Below, one piece after another: positions 7,080-7,523 of a stretch of 7,523 nt of DNA. The stretch spans positions 1 through 7,523 of the forward strand of contig JAITFC010000078.1 in assembly GCA_031281635.1 (NCBI GenBank). Direction: 5' to 3'. The notes under the pieces are model-generated. The model was not told where the DNA came from. It ran no database searches and worked only from the letters and a program-made list of their open reading frames with translations. Each line of letters opens with the position of its first letter. Position 1 is the first letter of the stretch. Position numbers and translations under genes: made by a program. Origin of the DNA: Puniceicoccales bacterium. Its GTDB lineage: Bacteria > Verrucomicrobiota > Verrucomicrobiia > Opitutales > JAIRLM01.

Positions 7080-7095
7080 GTGGCAGATATATTAA
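6799..7095 (+). other. alternative overlapping frame encoding two hydrophobic segments
   Basis: One base out of register with the previous entry, this frame is open from 6799 to a TAA at 7093-7095. It encodes two hydrophobic stretches, YGIVVLLKVSTLFLWTI (about 6853-6903) and CSVSLFAFMAVLMIYKW (about 7033-7083), joined by a basic, lysine-rich linker. It has no convincing start of its own. A one-base slip at the T5 run (6820-6824) would join the well-supported N-terminal part of the other frame to it, giving a membrane protein of about 142 residues. Its stop then overlaps the GTG at 7080 by 16 bases. Base composition by codon position does not settle which frame is used. Confidence 0.35.
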
Positions 7096-7523
7096 ATTTG
7101 ATCGTCGACATCTGTCGTTCTCAGAGTAACCCTAACGCTTTCCCAAATTCCTTGATTTACGCGTGTGACCATGCCCTTACTATTGCCCGAAAAAGTACTG
7201 GGAAAGATGCTTCGCAAATAGTACTAGCTATTCAGGAATGTCTGAAAAGTATTGCCCCACAAATAAGAAGTGCATCCTTGCAAGATGGTTATGCAAGGGA
7301 CATATGGATGGCATATCTTCGACTGTGTGAAAGGGTGGAAAATTTTACCATCGAACCAACAGATTGGGAAAATGAGCGCCAAATGCTGGATCAAAATTTC
7401 CGACGCATATGCATTAAATTAGAGCGTAGATATTGTTATAATGAATTGCATAAACTACGGACACATAACCCAATTGCGCATGGAGCTTATTTGGCATTTA
7501 TTATCAAGCTTGAAGGCACGCTT
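7080..7523 (+). CDS. hypothetical protein, 3' end outside the window
   Basis: The frame is open from GTG 7080 to the end of the window with no stop, giving 148 codons. I do not recognise the product. It looks soluble and helix-rich, with charged and aromatic residues and several cysteines (DILNLIVDICRSQSN near the start, later CERVENFTIEPTDWENE, then ERRYCYNELHKLRTHNP). The GTG directly follows the TAA of the preceding frame in the same register. No Shine-Dalgarno sequence precedes it, and the first internal ATG is not until about 7309. It could be the continuation of the preceding frame after a nonsense change. It could also be a separate gene translated by coupling with the overlapping frame that ends at 7095. 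Confidence 0.55.
   Translation, partial: MADILNLIVDICRSQSNPNAFPNSLIYACDHALTIARKSTGKDASQIVLAIQECLKSIAPQIRSASLQDGYARDIWMAYLRLCERVENFTIEPTDWENERQMLDQNFRRICIKLERRYCYNELHKLRTHNPIAHGAYLAFIIKLEGTL

Noticed and set aside
1..7523. CRISPR array, tRNA, rRNA, riboswitch, transposase or integrase
   Set aside because: I saw no regularly spaced long repeats, cloverleaf-like segments, conserved RNA motifs or recombinase motifs in either strand.

Overview
This 7.5 kb bacterial window falls into two unlike halves. Positions 1 to about 4300 are ordinary, moderately GC-rich core genes. Positions about 4460 to 7523 are visibly AT-richer and carry proteins I cannot assign by name. The species cannot be identified from this sequence. 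A class B penicillin-binding protein, an alanine/glycine:cation symporter and YchF are compatible with many bacteria. A host-associated lineage, for example within the Planctomycetes-Verrucomicrobia-Chlamydiae group, is only a weak guess.

Layout: the window opens inside a plus-strand FtsI/PBP3-type peptidoglycan transpeptidase that lacks its N-terminus (3-1589). A plus-strand sodium:alanine/glycine symporter of the AGCS family follows (1777-3090). Several positions usually conserved in that family are changed here. The symporter converges, across 82 bases holding a possible terminator hairpin, on minus-strand ychF (3173-4291). A 174-base gap with a hairpin, a good -10 box and short AAATTT repeats separates ychF from the minus-strand gene upstream of it.

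That upstream gene (4466-6529, about 687 residues) is the most interesting item. It appears to encode an undescribed protein with a kinase-like core. It has a glycine-rich loop (GAGMTGCVF), a DSHLGN catalytic-loop-like motif and an ID metal-binding-like motif, in the order and spacing of the PI3/PI4-kinase/HipA/actin-fragmin-kinase group. A hydrophobic stretch lies near its N-terminus. An array of TTGAC elements at an exact 23-base pitch overlaps its start region.

Divergent to it on the plus strand lies a problematic locus (6654-7523). An open frame of 141 codons ends in TAA, and the same frame reopens at once with GTG and runs off the window end. A second frame, offset by one base, is open across the second half of the first ORF and encodes two hydrophobic segments. 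The locus is therefore one gene broken by a stop, a frameshifted membrane-protein gene followed by another gene, or two closely coupled genes.

Functionally, the left half covers septal wall synthesis, small amino acid uptake and a translation-associated ATPase. The right half looks like an accessory block, and an effector or signalling kinase is my inference for its main gene.
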